A stretch of 64,000 nt of DNA. It comes from Schistocephalus solidus (taxonomy: Eukaryota; Platyhelminthes; Cestoda; Diphyllobothriidea; Diphyllobothriidae). A program made the translations under genes and the position numbers. Within the stretch, counting starts at the first letter, position 1. Every line of letters starts with the position of its first letter. Below, one piece after another: positions 1 through 9,840 of this stretch. The notes below the pieces were generated by a model. The model ran no database searches and was not told where the DNA came from. It saw only the letters and a list, made by a program, of their open reading frames with translations. Location of the stretch: contig WEDG01000997.1 in the NCBI GenBank assembly GCA_017591395.1, positions 1 through 64,000 on the forward strand, read 5' to 3'.

Positions 1-60
1 GGATGAGATTTGTGGTTTTGCTCTGGTCATCGTCCGTAGGATTCAGAGACTGTGCTCCTG

Positions 61-462
61 TTATCCGGTCGTAAAGGGTAATCGCGTCCGAACATTGTGA
101 GCTGTAACCAGTTGTAGTTTTTTGATACTTTTTCGTGCTTTAGTCACTGCCTTTTTAACTGGAATATTGCTAAGCGTATTTCGTCGAGTAATGTTATCTT
201 GCAAGAGCTTCATTAAGTCTGCAAGCTCATTTTCCAGTTTTTGAACTCTTAGTAAAATATAAGAACATCCAACGCAAGATTCGTCCTCGTAGCCAACGGA
301 TTTGGCTGCCATTACGCTTTTTGCGCGCTTTGCTGGTTTTTGGTTACAAGTATAAACTGATGGAGTGCCAGTCGTGGATGTCGAAGCCAGCTCAACAGGC
401 TTTCCTTTAAAGGAAGTTCCGTGACTGGTTCTGTTGCTAGCAAACAATTGTTTTGAGTCCAT
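61..462 (-). pseudogene. LINE family A ORF1a: CxGC motif plus coiled coil
   Basis: This is a 133-residue product beginning at an ATG (MDSKQLF...) and ending at TAA. A basic patch (PAKRAKS) is followed by a DESCVGC motif near residue 60. A leucine-heptad stretch (RVQKLENELADLMKLL) then predicts a coiled coil, and the C-terminus is rich in K and R. This layout fits the nucleic-acid-binding, self-associating first protein of CR1-type LINEs. The plus-strand copy at 2503-2784 is clearly homologous. The same TAA, with the downstream reading resuming in the -1 frame, is found in both copies, so the stop may be the genuine end of this protein rather than damage. Confidence 0.7.
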
Positions 463-984
463 AAATGTTAAAACACTGGGAAAAAGTATGTTCTCCTTTG
501 AGCGAATAACGAAAATTTCCGACTGGCTTTGGAGTATGGCGAGTATTTAATGCAATATGAGCAAAAATGTTTATACTTGTTCAAAAACGCTTTTGAAAAA
601 TACTATAAACGGTATGAAGGATATTCAGGAACGACTCAGCCGTTCGGAGATATCGAAGGTCCTGGATAACTTCAGATCTTCACGAGGTTGTACACGTTTG
701 GTTCCCTGAGTGGTTCTCAGTTTTTTATTGGTGCAGAGCCTGCGCAGTCAACTTGAATAAGATGATAAACAAATTCCAATTTGATCCGTTTTTGACGAAT
801 TTTGGCACAAAAAGAATTCCAGATGAGCAGGAAGCAAGTAAAGTACATGCAGTTGAAACAGTATTGTCCGGATCAGTCCTAGTGAAGTGGTTACGAAGAT
901 CAAATTGTCCAAGTTGGAGAGCAAATAATTGGTGGTTATTCGCACACGACCTTGAGCCTGCTGCTTGATGGTTATTCTCGGTCT

Positions 985-1300
985 GCTGAGAGTGACTTGA
1001 GTATTTCTGGTAAGTTTTTGTCACATGAACTCGAAAACGGTTTACAAAGGTAGAAGAAATCATTATTTTTGGACTATTTTTTGTCTATTTTTTTGTTTGC
1101 TGGCGTCCAGGGCGTGGCCGAGCGGTCAAGAGCATCGGCCGCTAATCGAGAGGTTGGTGTTTCGAATCCTGGCCGAAGCGGTGAATAATTTTCTCGCGTG
1201 GTCGGGTCATGAAAATTTGCGTTGCCCATGCCAGCAAGATCTCTATGAAGATGCATTAAGTTTTAACGAGCAGCTTAAATTATCAAGCGAATAGTTTACT
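985..1300 (+). repeat. tRNA-Ser/Leu-like module at a LINE 5' end (copy 1)
   Basis: Box A-like TGGCCGAGCGGTCAAG lies at 1115-1130 and box B-like GTTTCGAATCC at 1159-1169, the spacing and sequence expected of a class II (Ser/Leu) tRNA. About 130 bp of non-tRNA sequence follows. The anticodon stem is poorly paired, so a working tRNA is unlikely. A second copy at 41270-41593 matches over the whole length, including upstream and downstream of the tRNA part. Both copies lie antisense to the adjacent LINE and end at the same base of the LINE 5' terminus. It may be an antisense pol III promoter, or a tRNA-derived SINE captured by an ancestral LINE. Confidence 0.75.
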
Positions 1301-1754
1301 GAGCACAAAAAAGAAGTGCTTTTCCGAACCGAATTCACTATCGAATGTTAATACGAAGCAAAGAATGATGAAGCCTTTGAAGTGAGTTTGCCAGTGGTTC
1401 TCCGTTAATTTCTGATGTCGACACCCTTCCTGGCGAGAAACAGATTTTTTGAAGCCCGTAGGAGGCAAGATCCGAATGAAGCTGAGTTAGCTTATTATTC
1501 AAGATTCCGATATCAATTTTTGTGTGCCTGAATATCACAATGTCTGTAAACACTTATAGGTTGATCCTGATAAACATACAATATGTGATCCAATGTCAAA
1601 TTATTTCGTTGAATACTGACTTTGGGTAGAGATAATTGGCCAAAAATCAAAAGCATGGAGACGAGCAAATTTCAAACGGAAGTCCAAAGACGCCGCAATA
1701 GAAACAATATGAGCAATAAATGCGCCTATTCGTTTAAAACCGCTCTAAATAACA
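1301..1754. other. Unassigned spacer between LINE 5' ends
   Basis: No coding region or repeat was recognised here. It separates the 5' terminus of the left family A copy from an inverted leader fragment. Confidence 0.4.
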
Positions 1755-2025
1755 ATAAATGATAGGAAGAATATTCAGGAACGACTCAGCCGTTTTTAGA
1801 GGTCAAAGGTCCTGGATAACTTCAGATCTTCAAGGGGTTTTGCAATTTTGGCTCACTGAGCGGTTGTAAGATTTTATTGGTGTAGAGTCTGTTTTATCAA
1901 GTCAACGAAGGTGATGAACAAATTTCAATTTTATATCGTTTTTGTGAGGAAATTTGGCACAACAAAAATTCCCAAAAATTCCAGAGAGCAATTACGTACG
2001 TGCAGTTGAACCTTGAAGACCCTAT
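1755..2025 (-). mobile_element. Family A 5' leader fragment (inverted third copy)
   Basis: The sequence matches about 600-860, for example the block AATATTCAGGAACGACTCAG at 1771-1790, and in reverse complement the plus copy at 2180-2350. It abuts the plus-strand copy near 2025 with the strand switching, forming a head-to-head inverted repeat. It is non-coding. Confidence 0.65.
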
Positions 2026-2502
2026 AAGAACCACCAATTATCTGTTCTCCAAATTGGACAATTTGATCTTCGTCTCCACTTCCCTAGGACTGTTCCGGAC
2101 AATACTGTTTCAACTGCACGTACTTACTTGCTTCCTGCTCATCTGAATTTTTCTCGTGCCGAAATTCGTCATAAAACGGCATCAAATTGGAATTTGTTTA
2201 TCATCTTATTCAATTTGACTACGCAGCCTTTGCACCAATAGAAACTGATAACCACTCAAGGAACCAAATTTGTACAACCTCGTGAAGATCTGAAGTTATC
2301 CAGGACCTTCAACATCTCCGAACGGCTGAGTCGTTCCTGCATATTTTGCATACTATTTATAGTTTTTTTAAAGCGTTTTTGAACACGTAGGCGCATTTTT
2401 TGCTCATATTGCTGTAAATATTCACCATACTCAAAACCCAGTCGAAATCTTTCGTTATACGCCCAAAACAGAACATACACACACGCAGTCTTTTTAAAAC
2501 TC

Positions 2503-2784
2503 GTGGACTCAAAGCAAATGTTTGATAGCAGCATTACCAGTAATGGCACTTCCTTTAAAGGAAAGCCTGTTGAGCTTGTTTCTGCATGCACGACTGGCCC
2601 TCGATCAGTTTACACTTACAACCAAGGACCAGCAAAGCGGGCAAAAAGCGTAATGGCAGCCAAATCCGTCGGATACGAGGACAAATCTTGTGCGGGATGT
2701 TCTCATTTATTACCAAGAGTTCAAAAACTGGAAAATGAGCTTGCAGACTTAAGGAAGCTCTTGCAAAATAATAATACTCGATGA
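2503..2784 (+). pseudogene. LINE family A ORF1a, degraded copy
   Basis: About 93 residues are homologous to the left-edge ORF1a. The start corresponding to its ATG reads GTG here. The motif DKSCAGC is followed by a coiled coil (VQKLENELADLRKLL). The reading frame ends at a TGA where the other copy has CGA (Arg), a C-to-T change. Weak homology continues to the conserved TAA near 2899. Confidence 0.65.
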
Positions 2785-2915
2785 AATACGGTTAGTCATA
2801 GTACAGTTAAAAAGACAGTGACCAAATCATAAAAAGTACAAAAAATACAAGTAGTAACAACTCAAAATGTTCGGAGGCGAATACCCATAACGATGGGATA
2901 ACAGGAAAACAGTCT

Positions 2916-3767
2916 TTGAATCCTACGGACGACGACCGCCGCGAACCACAAATCACATCCTCCCATCTTGGGTGCTCTTACAAGCCCGTAGTTGCATCCC
3001 CAGAAGCAAACGTGTGGCAATCTGCAATGGGGAAACACAACAACACCACCAAATTGGATAACGGTAATATCAGGACAACTTCAATAATGCCTCTTCAAAA
3101 GGCAGTTCCGACTTCAAACTCACCTCCTGTCGGCTATCCCAGCAGTTCTAAAGAGCCCTTAGTTGGGAGCGAAAATACCAATGAGTGGCAAGATATCATT
3201 GGGAAACAACATAAAACGATTATAAAGTTGAAAACAAACCAAATGAATCCCTCTGGTCATTCAGAGGAAAATATGATCGGCAGTAAATCAAAAGATGCCC
3301 TAGACCGAGAGAACTGTGTTGTTATCCAGGGCTTACCTGAATCAAATGCACACACCTCGAAGGAACGGATATCCGCTGATCTTGCTATGTTTCAGCACCT
3401 GCTGAATGATATACTTCATTCAGGAGAGACGATAACCATTCGCGCTGCCTTCAGGCTCGGAAAAAAGGATATTGAACAGTCCCAAAATGTGAAACCACTG
3501 CCTATCAAAATTGTCTTGGACAACAAGGAAGAGGCTAAGCTAATTCTCTCGAGAAAAACAAACCTTCGAAACCCTCATAAACAGGTTTTTTTCAGCTGGA
3601 CTACTCTCCAGCAGAACGTCTGAAACACCGCGAATTAGTGATAGAAACGAAGAGGAGACTTGCAGCTGGAGGGAACAATCTGGTGATTTACAGGGAACGC
3701 GTGATACAGAGAAACGCAACATTGCTCTGGAACCAGCCAATGCTCCTGATGGCATCGGCAAATTAGC
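2916..3767 (+). pseudogene. LINE family A ORF1b: RRM/L1-ORF1-like domain
   Basis: This is the second half of ORF1. After a low-complexity, polar N-terminal half, residues around 130-235 contain NCVVIQGLPES and an FRLGK motif. These resemble the RRM-like domain of L1-type ORF1 proteins that bind the element RNA. The frame is lost in a run of seven T near 3586-3592. In the next frame the homology continues (ERLKHRELVIETKRRLA) to a stop near 3765, so one homopolymer indel separates the two parts. The region parallels family F ORF1b (19278-19654) and family B ORF1 (40201-40449). Confidence 0.6.
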
Positions 3768-3768
3768 A

Positions 3769-4899
3769 TTGGCAAACTCGAGACAAACGGAATTTGGCTC
3801 TGCTGACTGCTGCACACTGAAATTTCTGTATACCAACGCCCAAAGTCTGTTTTCGAAACTCGACGAACTGAGAATTCAGGTAGCCGTTCTGTCTCCCGAT
3901 ATTATAGCAATCACAGAAACATGGCTGTCACAGAACATCAGTGATTGCGAAGTAGCCTTATCTGGGTACCAGCTGTTCAGGAGAGACCGCACCCAACGCC
4001 AGGGTGGAGGAGTTGCGATGTATGTTTAAAGCAATTTCACAGTGTGTGAAATGACGGAGAAGATTAGCAATGGTATTGAGGCTATTTGGCTGAAAATAAA
4101 GACGCGGGGATCGCAGTCCCTTGAAGTCATGACTCTCTACCGACCACCGGGGACAGACACTGACGCTGATACTTGTTTGTTGGAGAACATAAAGGAGATT
4201 AGCAGTCGACCTGATGTTGGTTGTATGGGTGACTTCAATGCACCCAGCATTCGATGGAACGATCTGCAGGCAGAGAGCTCAAAGTTTTCTTTCGATCATC
4301 GTCTGCTAAAGACAACACTTGAAGCTCTTTTCACCCAACATGTATTTGTTCCAACGAGAGCGCGTGGAGGACAACAGGCTAGTTGTTTAGATCTCATCTT
4401 CACTAAAGATCCTGACAGTATAGACGAGGTACACTGCCTACCTCCACTTGGTCCAAGTGATCATGCAGTACTTTCATGGGAGTATGGTTTATATTCTGTG
4501 CCATCTGCAATAAATGAAACCAGGCCCAATCTATGGCGAGGAGACTTTTGCAAGATGAGAGCTGAGGCATCACGAATAGACTGGGATCTTCTCTTCTCCG
4601 GAAATGTCACTGAGGACTGGAATTTATTTATGGAGTATTTGTTGAATCTAATAAATTGCCATTGTCCGCCATCACAATTTAGGATATCTAACAGACCACA
4701 GTGGTTAACAAGGGATCTAAAAAGAGAGATTAACAGGAAAGGAAGGCTTTGGAAGAAATTTTGCCGATCCAATGAAAATTTAGCCTTGCAAGCATACAAA
4801 ACTCAAAGGAACAAGGTTAAAAGCTTGATCTTCCAAAGCCGACGGGATTACGAGAGGGATTTGCTCCAGAGAGCAGTTCACAATCCCAAATTACTCTAA
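3769..4899 (+). pseudogene. LINE family A AP-endonuclease, first copy
   Basis: This is the exonuclease-endonuclease-phosphatase domain of ORF2, which nicks target DNA to prime reverse transcription. Visible motifs in order are FLYTNAQSLFSKL, ITETWL (catalytic Glu), GGGVAMYV, LYRPPG, GDFNAPSI (catalytic Asp-Asn) and PSDHAVL (catalytic Asp-His). A linker with the WLTRDLKREINRKGR motif leads to the RT. An in-frame TAA at 4027 and another at 4897 interrupt it. The second aligns with a Tyr codon (TAC) in the third tandem copy. Confidence 0.75.
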
Positions 4900-5367
4900 A
4901 GCTATGTAAGAAAAACCACACGTAACAGGAACCCGATTCCTGTTATGAGAAACGATGACGGTTTCGAGATATCAGAAAATAAAAACAAAGCTGAACACTT
5001 TTCCCAGTTCTTTCAGTCGGTTTTCACTAGAGAAGCCGTTTTTATTCCATCAAGTTACGAGACTACAGGAGTGCCACTTATTCAGGATATGCTCTTTCAA
5101 AAAGCGGCGGTCTTTGAAGAACTAAAAAGTCTGAAGGCATGCAAATCTCCTGGCCCCGACGAGATTCCAGCAAAGCTACTCCTCGAACTTGCTCAAGAGC
5201 TGGCGAAACTGCTATCGTTGCTGTGCCAGAAATCGATCGATACGGGAATTCTTCCTACCGACTGGAAAACAGCCCACATCGCACCACTTCACATAGGTGG
5301 TAGTCGTGCATTTGCTACAAATTACAGGCCTGTCAGCCTGACCTCAATCTGTTGCAATGTATGTTCA

Positions 5368-6717
5368 ATGTATGTTTAAAGCAATTTCACAGTGTGTGAA
5401 ATGACGGAGAAGATTAGCAATGGTATTGAGGCTATTTGGCTGAAAATAAAGACGCGGGGATCGCAGTCCCTTGAAGTCATGACTCTCTACCGACCACCGG
5501 GGACAGACACTGACGCTGATACTTGTTTGTTGGAGAACATAAAGGAGATAAGCAGTCGACCTGATGTTGTTCTCATGGGTGACTTCAATGCACCCAGCAT
5601 TCGATGGAACGATCTGCAGGCACAGAGCTCAAAGTTTTCCTTCGATCATCGTCTGCTAAAGACAACACTTGAAGCTCTTTTCACCCAACATGTATTTGTT
5701 CCAACGAGAGCGCGTGGAGGACTACAGGCTAGTTGTTTAGATCTCGTCTTCACTAAAGATCCTGACAGTATAGACGAGGTACACTGCCTACCTCCACTTG
5801 GTCGAAGTGATCACGCAGTACTTTAATGGGAGTATGGTTTATATTCTGTGCCATCTGCAATAAATGAAACCAGGCCCAATCTATGGCGAGGAGACTTTTG
5901 CAAGATGAGAGCTGAGGCATCACGAATAGACTGGGATCTTCTCTTCTCCGGGAATGTCACTGAGGACTGGAATTTATTTAAGGAGTATTTGTTGAATCTA
6001 ATAAAATGCCATTGTCCGCCATCACAATTTAGGATATCTAACAGACCACAGTGGTTAACAAGGGATCTAAAAAGAGAGATTAACAGGAAAGGAAGGCTTT
6101 GGAAGAAATTTTGCCGATCCAATGAAAATTTAGCCTTGCAAGCATACAAAACTCAAAGGAACAAGGTTAAAAGCTTGATCTTCCAAAGCCGACGGGATTA
6201 CGAGAGGGATTTGCTCCAGAGAGCAGTTCACAATCCCAAATTACTCTAAAGCTATGTAAGAAAAACCACACGTAACAGGAACCCGATTCCTGTTATGAGA
6301 AACGATGACGGTTTCGAGATATCAGAAAATAAAAACAAAGCTGAACACTTTTCCCAGTTCTTTCAGTCGGTTTTCACTAGAGAAGCCGTTTTTATTCCAT
6401 CAAGTTACGAGACTACAGGAGTGCCACTTATTCAGGATATGCTCTTTCAAGAAGCGGCGGTCTTTGACGAACTAAAAAGTCTGAAGGCATGCAAATCTCC
6501 TAGCCCCGACGAGATTCCAGCAAAGCTACTCCTCGAACTTGCTCGAGAGCTGGCGAAACCGCTATCGTTGCTGTGCCAGAAATCGATCGATACGGGAATT
6601 CTTCCTACCGACTGGAAAACAGCCCACATCGCACCACTTCACATAGGTGGTAGTCGTGCATTTGCTACAAATTACAGGCCTGTCAGCCTGACCTCAATCT
6701 GTTGCAATGTATGTTCA
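5368..6717 (+). pseudogene. Endonuclease/RT-start segment, tandem unit 2
   Basis: The unit encodes the endonuclease from the CEMTEKISNG motif through GDFNAPSI and RSDHAVL. A TAA stop at 5824 is followed by the WLTRDLKREIN linker (5848-6249). After another stop come the RT N-terminal motifs LKACKSP, WKTAHIAPLH and NYRPVSLTSICC (6295-6729). It lacks the N-terminal endonuclease strand and all RT catalytic motifs, so it cannot be an active protein on its own. Confidence 0.7.
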
Positions 6718-7779
6718 ATGTATGTTTAAAGCAATTTCACAGTGTGTGAAATGACGGAGAAGATTAGCAATGGTATTGAGGCTATTTGGCTGAAAAATAA
6801 AGACGCGGGGATCGCAGTTCCCTTGAAGTCATGACTCTCTGCCGACCACCGGGGACAGACACTGACGCTGATACTTGTTTGTTGGAGAACATAAAGGAGA
6901 TAAGCAGTCGACCTGATGTTGTTCCCTCATGGGTGACTTCAATGCACCCAGCATTCGATGGAACGATCTGCAGGCACAGAGCTCAAAGTTTTCCTTCGAT
7001 CATCGTCTGCTAAAAGACAATACTTGAAGCTCTTTTTCACCCAACATGTATTTGTTCCAACGAGAGCGCGTGAAGGACAACAGGCTTGTTGTTTAGCTCT
7101 CGTCTTCACTTAAGGTCCTGACAGTATAGACGAGGTACACTGCCTACCTCCACTTGGTCGAAGTGATCACGCAGTACTTTTAATGGGAGTATGGTTTATA
7201 TTCTGTGCCATCTGCAATAAATGAAACCAGGCCCAATCTATGGCGAGGAGACTTTGCAAGATGAGAGCTGAGGCATCACGAATAGACTGGGATCTTTCTT
7301 CTCCGGGAATGTCACTGAGGACTGGAATTTATTTAAGGAGTATTTGTTGAATCTAATAAAAATGCCATTGTCCGCCATCACAATTTAGGATATCTAACAG
7401 ACCACAGTGGTTAACAAGGGATCTAAAAAAGAGATTAACAGGAAAGGAAGGCTTTGGAAGAAATTTTGCCGATCCAATGAAAATTTAGCCTTGCAAGCAT
7501 ACAAAAACTCAGAGGAACAAGGTTAAAAAGCTTGATCTTCCAAAGCCGATGGGATTACGAGAGGGATTTGCTCCAGAGAGCAGTTCACAAACCCGAATTA
7601 CTCTACAGCTATGTAAGAAAAACCACACGTAACAGGAACCCGATTCCTGTTATGAGAAACGATGACGGTTTCTGAGATATCAGAAAATAAAAACAAAGCT
7701 GAACACTTTTTCCCAGTTCTTTCAGTCGGTTTTCACTAGAGAAGCCGTTTTTATTCCATCAAGTTACGAGACTACAGGA
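6718..7779 (+). pseudogene. Endonuclease segment, tandem unit 3, multiply frameshifted
   Basis: This has the same content as units 1 and 2, but about a dozen single-base insertions or losses scramble the frame. Examples are CTGAAAAATAAAG against CTGAAAATAAAG, ACTTTTAATGGG against ACTTTAATGGG, and GGTTAAAAAGC against GGTTAAAAGC. Nearly all lie in homopolymers. The pattern stops near 7700, where the clean RT frame begins. It resembles uncorrected long-read error as much as decay. Confidence 0.7.
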
Positions 7780-9336
7780 GTGCCACTTATTCAGGATATG
7801 CTCTTTCAAGAAGCGGCGGTCTTTGACGAACTAAAAAGTCTGAAGGCATGCAAATCTCCTAGCCCCGACGAGATTCCAGCAAAGCTACTCCTCGAACTTG
7901 CTCGAGAGCTGGCGAAACCGCTATCGTTGCTGTGCCAGAAATCGATCGATACGGGAATTCTTCCTACCGACTGGAAAACAGCCCACATCGCACCGCTTCA
8001 CAAAAGTGGTAGTCGTGCATTTGCTACAAATTACAGGCCTGTCAGCCTGACCTCAATCTGTTGCAAGGTTATGGAGAAGGTTGTCAAAAAGGAATTGATG
8101 ATTTATTTAGAAACCCGTAACCTCTTATCGACTGCACAATACGGCTTTCGTAGGGGAAGGTCGTGTGTTACGAACTTACTTTATGCGATGCAAAGCTGGA
8201 CAAAAGCACTCGATGCAAAAGACACTGTGCACGTGGCCTACATTGATTTCCAGAAGGCCTTCGTTAGTGTTCCACACCAGCGTCTCCTTCACAAGTTGAG
8301 AATGTTCGGTCTTGGCGGCAAACGTCTTACGTGGATCAAGAATTTTCTCGTCGGTCGTTCCCAAGTGGTCTGTGTAGGCGGATCGCGATCAAAGCGCACA
8401 GTCATCGAGAGTGGAGTCCCACAAGGTTCAGTGCTCGGACCGATCCTATTTCTCTTGTTCATTAATGATTGTGTACAGGAATTGGACTGTAACTTTGCTA
8501 TGTTTGCGGACGATATAAAAATCTGGAAAGTTATCCACAATGCTGCTGATGCAGACCATTTCCAAGAAAATCTTCGTCGATTGGACGAGTGGTCCCGCAA
8601 ATGGCTCTTGTCCTTCAACTCAAACAAATGCACCCTGCTACGCCTGGGAAATCGAAATCAGGTCACTGATATGCGACCCTACTATTTGAACGGTTTGCCA
8701 CTCCGAGAAGCACACACACAGAAGGATCTTGGAGTTTGGATGAAAGACAACCTGAAGCCTTCTACGCAATGTTCCAAGGCAGCTAAATCCGCCAATTCAA
8801 TACTGTACGCTATCAAGCGGGCATTTAAAGTTTTCGATTAAGACTGCTTTTCTAAAGTCTTTGGTACGTTTGTAAGGCCACATCTTGAATATGCGATCCA
8901 AGCCTGGCGACCGTGGACGCAACAGGACTACAACATGCTCGAAAGGGTGCAGCGGCGAGCCACAAAATTAGTAAGAGGTCAATCTGAACTGCCATATGAG
9001 ATTCGTCTTAATAACCTAAAGCTCTATCCTCTGAGTTATAGGCAGTTGCGCGGAGACTTGATACAAACCTTCCGTATCGTGCGTGGCATGGATTGCGCCC
9101 TCCTATGTGATGACTTTTTCCAACTTGCCACTACGAAAAATCTCCGAGGTCATCCATTCAAACTAAGTGTGCCCCAAGTAAGATTGGATGTAAGGAAGTA
9201 TTTTTTCACCAATTGTGTCTTGGAACCGCGGAATAACCTACCTGAGGCGATTGTTATGTCCCAGTGTGTGTATACAATCAAACATCGGCTTGACATACAT
9301 ATGCTACAGTACCACGAAGACTATGTGACTACTTAA
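7780..9336 (+). pseudogene. LINE family A reverse transcriptase and C-terminal domain
   Basis: This reverse transcriptase would copy the element RNA at the nicked target. In order it shows LKACKSP, HIAPLH, NYRPVSLTSICC, QYGFRRGRSC, AYIDFQKAF, GVPQGSVLGPILFLLFIND and the catalytic FADD (in FADDIKIW). The C-terminal part, LERVQRRATKLVRG to YTIKHRLDIHML, is the conserved tail of CR1-type ORF2. One in-frame TAA (codons 8839-8841) divides it where the copy at 35108-36765 has GAA. The residue after AF is Val (AFVSVPH) where related copies have Asp (AFDSV), which would be damaging. Otherwise this is the most complete family A RT here. Confidence 0.85.
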
Positions 9337-9429
9337 CCTAAACAATATCAGTGTACCACGTAAACCTGCCTGCTTTCACTCGACTGTAACTTCTTTAATT
9401 TGATTCTTATTATGGTACTTTTATGTAAC

Positions 9430-9489
9430 AAATAGGGATTTCAAAGGCGTAAGCCTATTTTCCTCAAATACACTGAACTGAACTGAACT
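9430..9489 (+). repeat. Family A 3' terminus: hairpin and (TGAAC)n tail
   Basis: AAATAGG (9430-9436) pairs with CCTATTT (9454-9460), followed by CCTCAAATACAC and three TGAAC repeats. The same arrangement ends the fragment at 29097, the fragment at 15833-15891 and, in modified form, family B. It is the likely RT recognition end. Confidence 0.75.
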
Positions 9490-9493
9490 ACAA

Positions 9494-9700
9494 ATGTCAG
9501 CATCAGAACGAGTGAAGTTCATTGGCAAGTTCGCTCAGTGCGATTCCAGGTATTCGGTTCAGGCCAGGCGATTTGAGGTTTTCGTTTCGAAGCGCTGTTG
9601 TCCTTACTGCGTGTCGACGAAAAGTGCAGTTCCTGTATCGAGGAAAGAGAAGGGGATTTAAGCTTGCAAAAGGTTGGAGAAAGACAGAAGACGTCAATCA
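9494..9700 (-). pseudogene. Possible CR1-like RT fragment
   Basis: The peptide includes TALRNENLKSPGLNRIPG followed by LANELHSF. This resembles the pre-catalytic RT region of CR1 elements (compare LKACKSPGPDEIPAKLL in family A). The homology is short, and neither end has recognisable LINE sequence. Confidence 0.3.
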
Positions 9701-9840
9701 AAGGCCCAATGGAATGAGTAAGAAAGAACGAATGCTTTGGTTTGGTTACTAGCTTCCAGTGTATTACGTTTGTCCCTATTTGCGAGCTAACAGTGCAATG
9801 AGGATAGTGTCGTTGTAAATGATACCTAGTAAATAACAAG

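Larger units (their letters stand above)
1..1300 (-). mobile_element. CR1-like LINE family A, 5' portion running off the left edge
   Basis: This is the 5' third of a minus-strand non-LTR retrotransposon. Reading down from its 5' terminus at 1300, it has a tRNA-like module (985-1300), a 5' leader (about 480-985) and ORF1a (462-61). The leader and ORF1a are homologous to 2030-2784 on the plus strand, so the two elements point away from each other. The terminus at 1300 is placed because the last shared bases, ending ATAGTTTACTG, are exactly those at the 5' edge of the intact family B element at 41593. The rest of the element lies outside the window. Confidence 0.8.
4018..8066 (+). repeat. Tandem triplication, 1,350-bp unit, inside a LINE
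   Basis: The start ATGTATGTTTAAAGC recurs at 4018, 5368 and 6718, giving two exact 1,350-bp periods (450 codons). Units 1 and 2 are nearly identical. Unit 3 differs mainly by one-base homopolymer indels. Each junction reads AATGTATGTTC then AATGTATGTTT, a short local duplication. Every unit carries the endonuclease from LYRPPG onward and the RT start up to YRPVSLTSICC, and unit 3 alone runs on into the complete RT. The ends of units 1 and 2 are terminated by the TAA just inside the next unit. Confidence 0.9.
2026..9490 (+). mobile_element. CR1-like LINE family A with internal tandem triplication
   Basis: This is a non-LTR retrotransposon with a 5' leader (2030-2500), a two-part ORF1 (2503-3767), an AP-endonuclease/RT ORF2 and a 3' end bearing a hairpin and a (TGAAC)n tail at 9430-9489. 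It lacks the first part of the leader and the tRNA-like module. A 1,350-bp block from the middle of the endonuclease to the start of the RT core is present three times (4018-5367, 5368-6717, 6718-8066). Without the two extra units the element would be about 4.8 kb, a normal CR1 length. Other fragments of this family lie at 29097-29697 and 35108-36765. Confidence 0.85.

Noticed and set aside
1115..1190. A functional tRNA-Ser gene
   Set aside because: The anticodon stem and acceptor do not pair well, and the block is embedded in a longer repeat that ends at a LINE terminus.
4461..4799. Minus-strand open frames opposite LINE ORF2
   Set aside because: They repeat identically in each tandem unit and have no motif; they are shadows of the plus-strand coding frame.
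4018..8066. CRISPR-like or satellite array
   Set aside because: The repeat unit is a 1,350-bp coding segment with no spacer structure.
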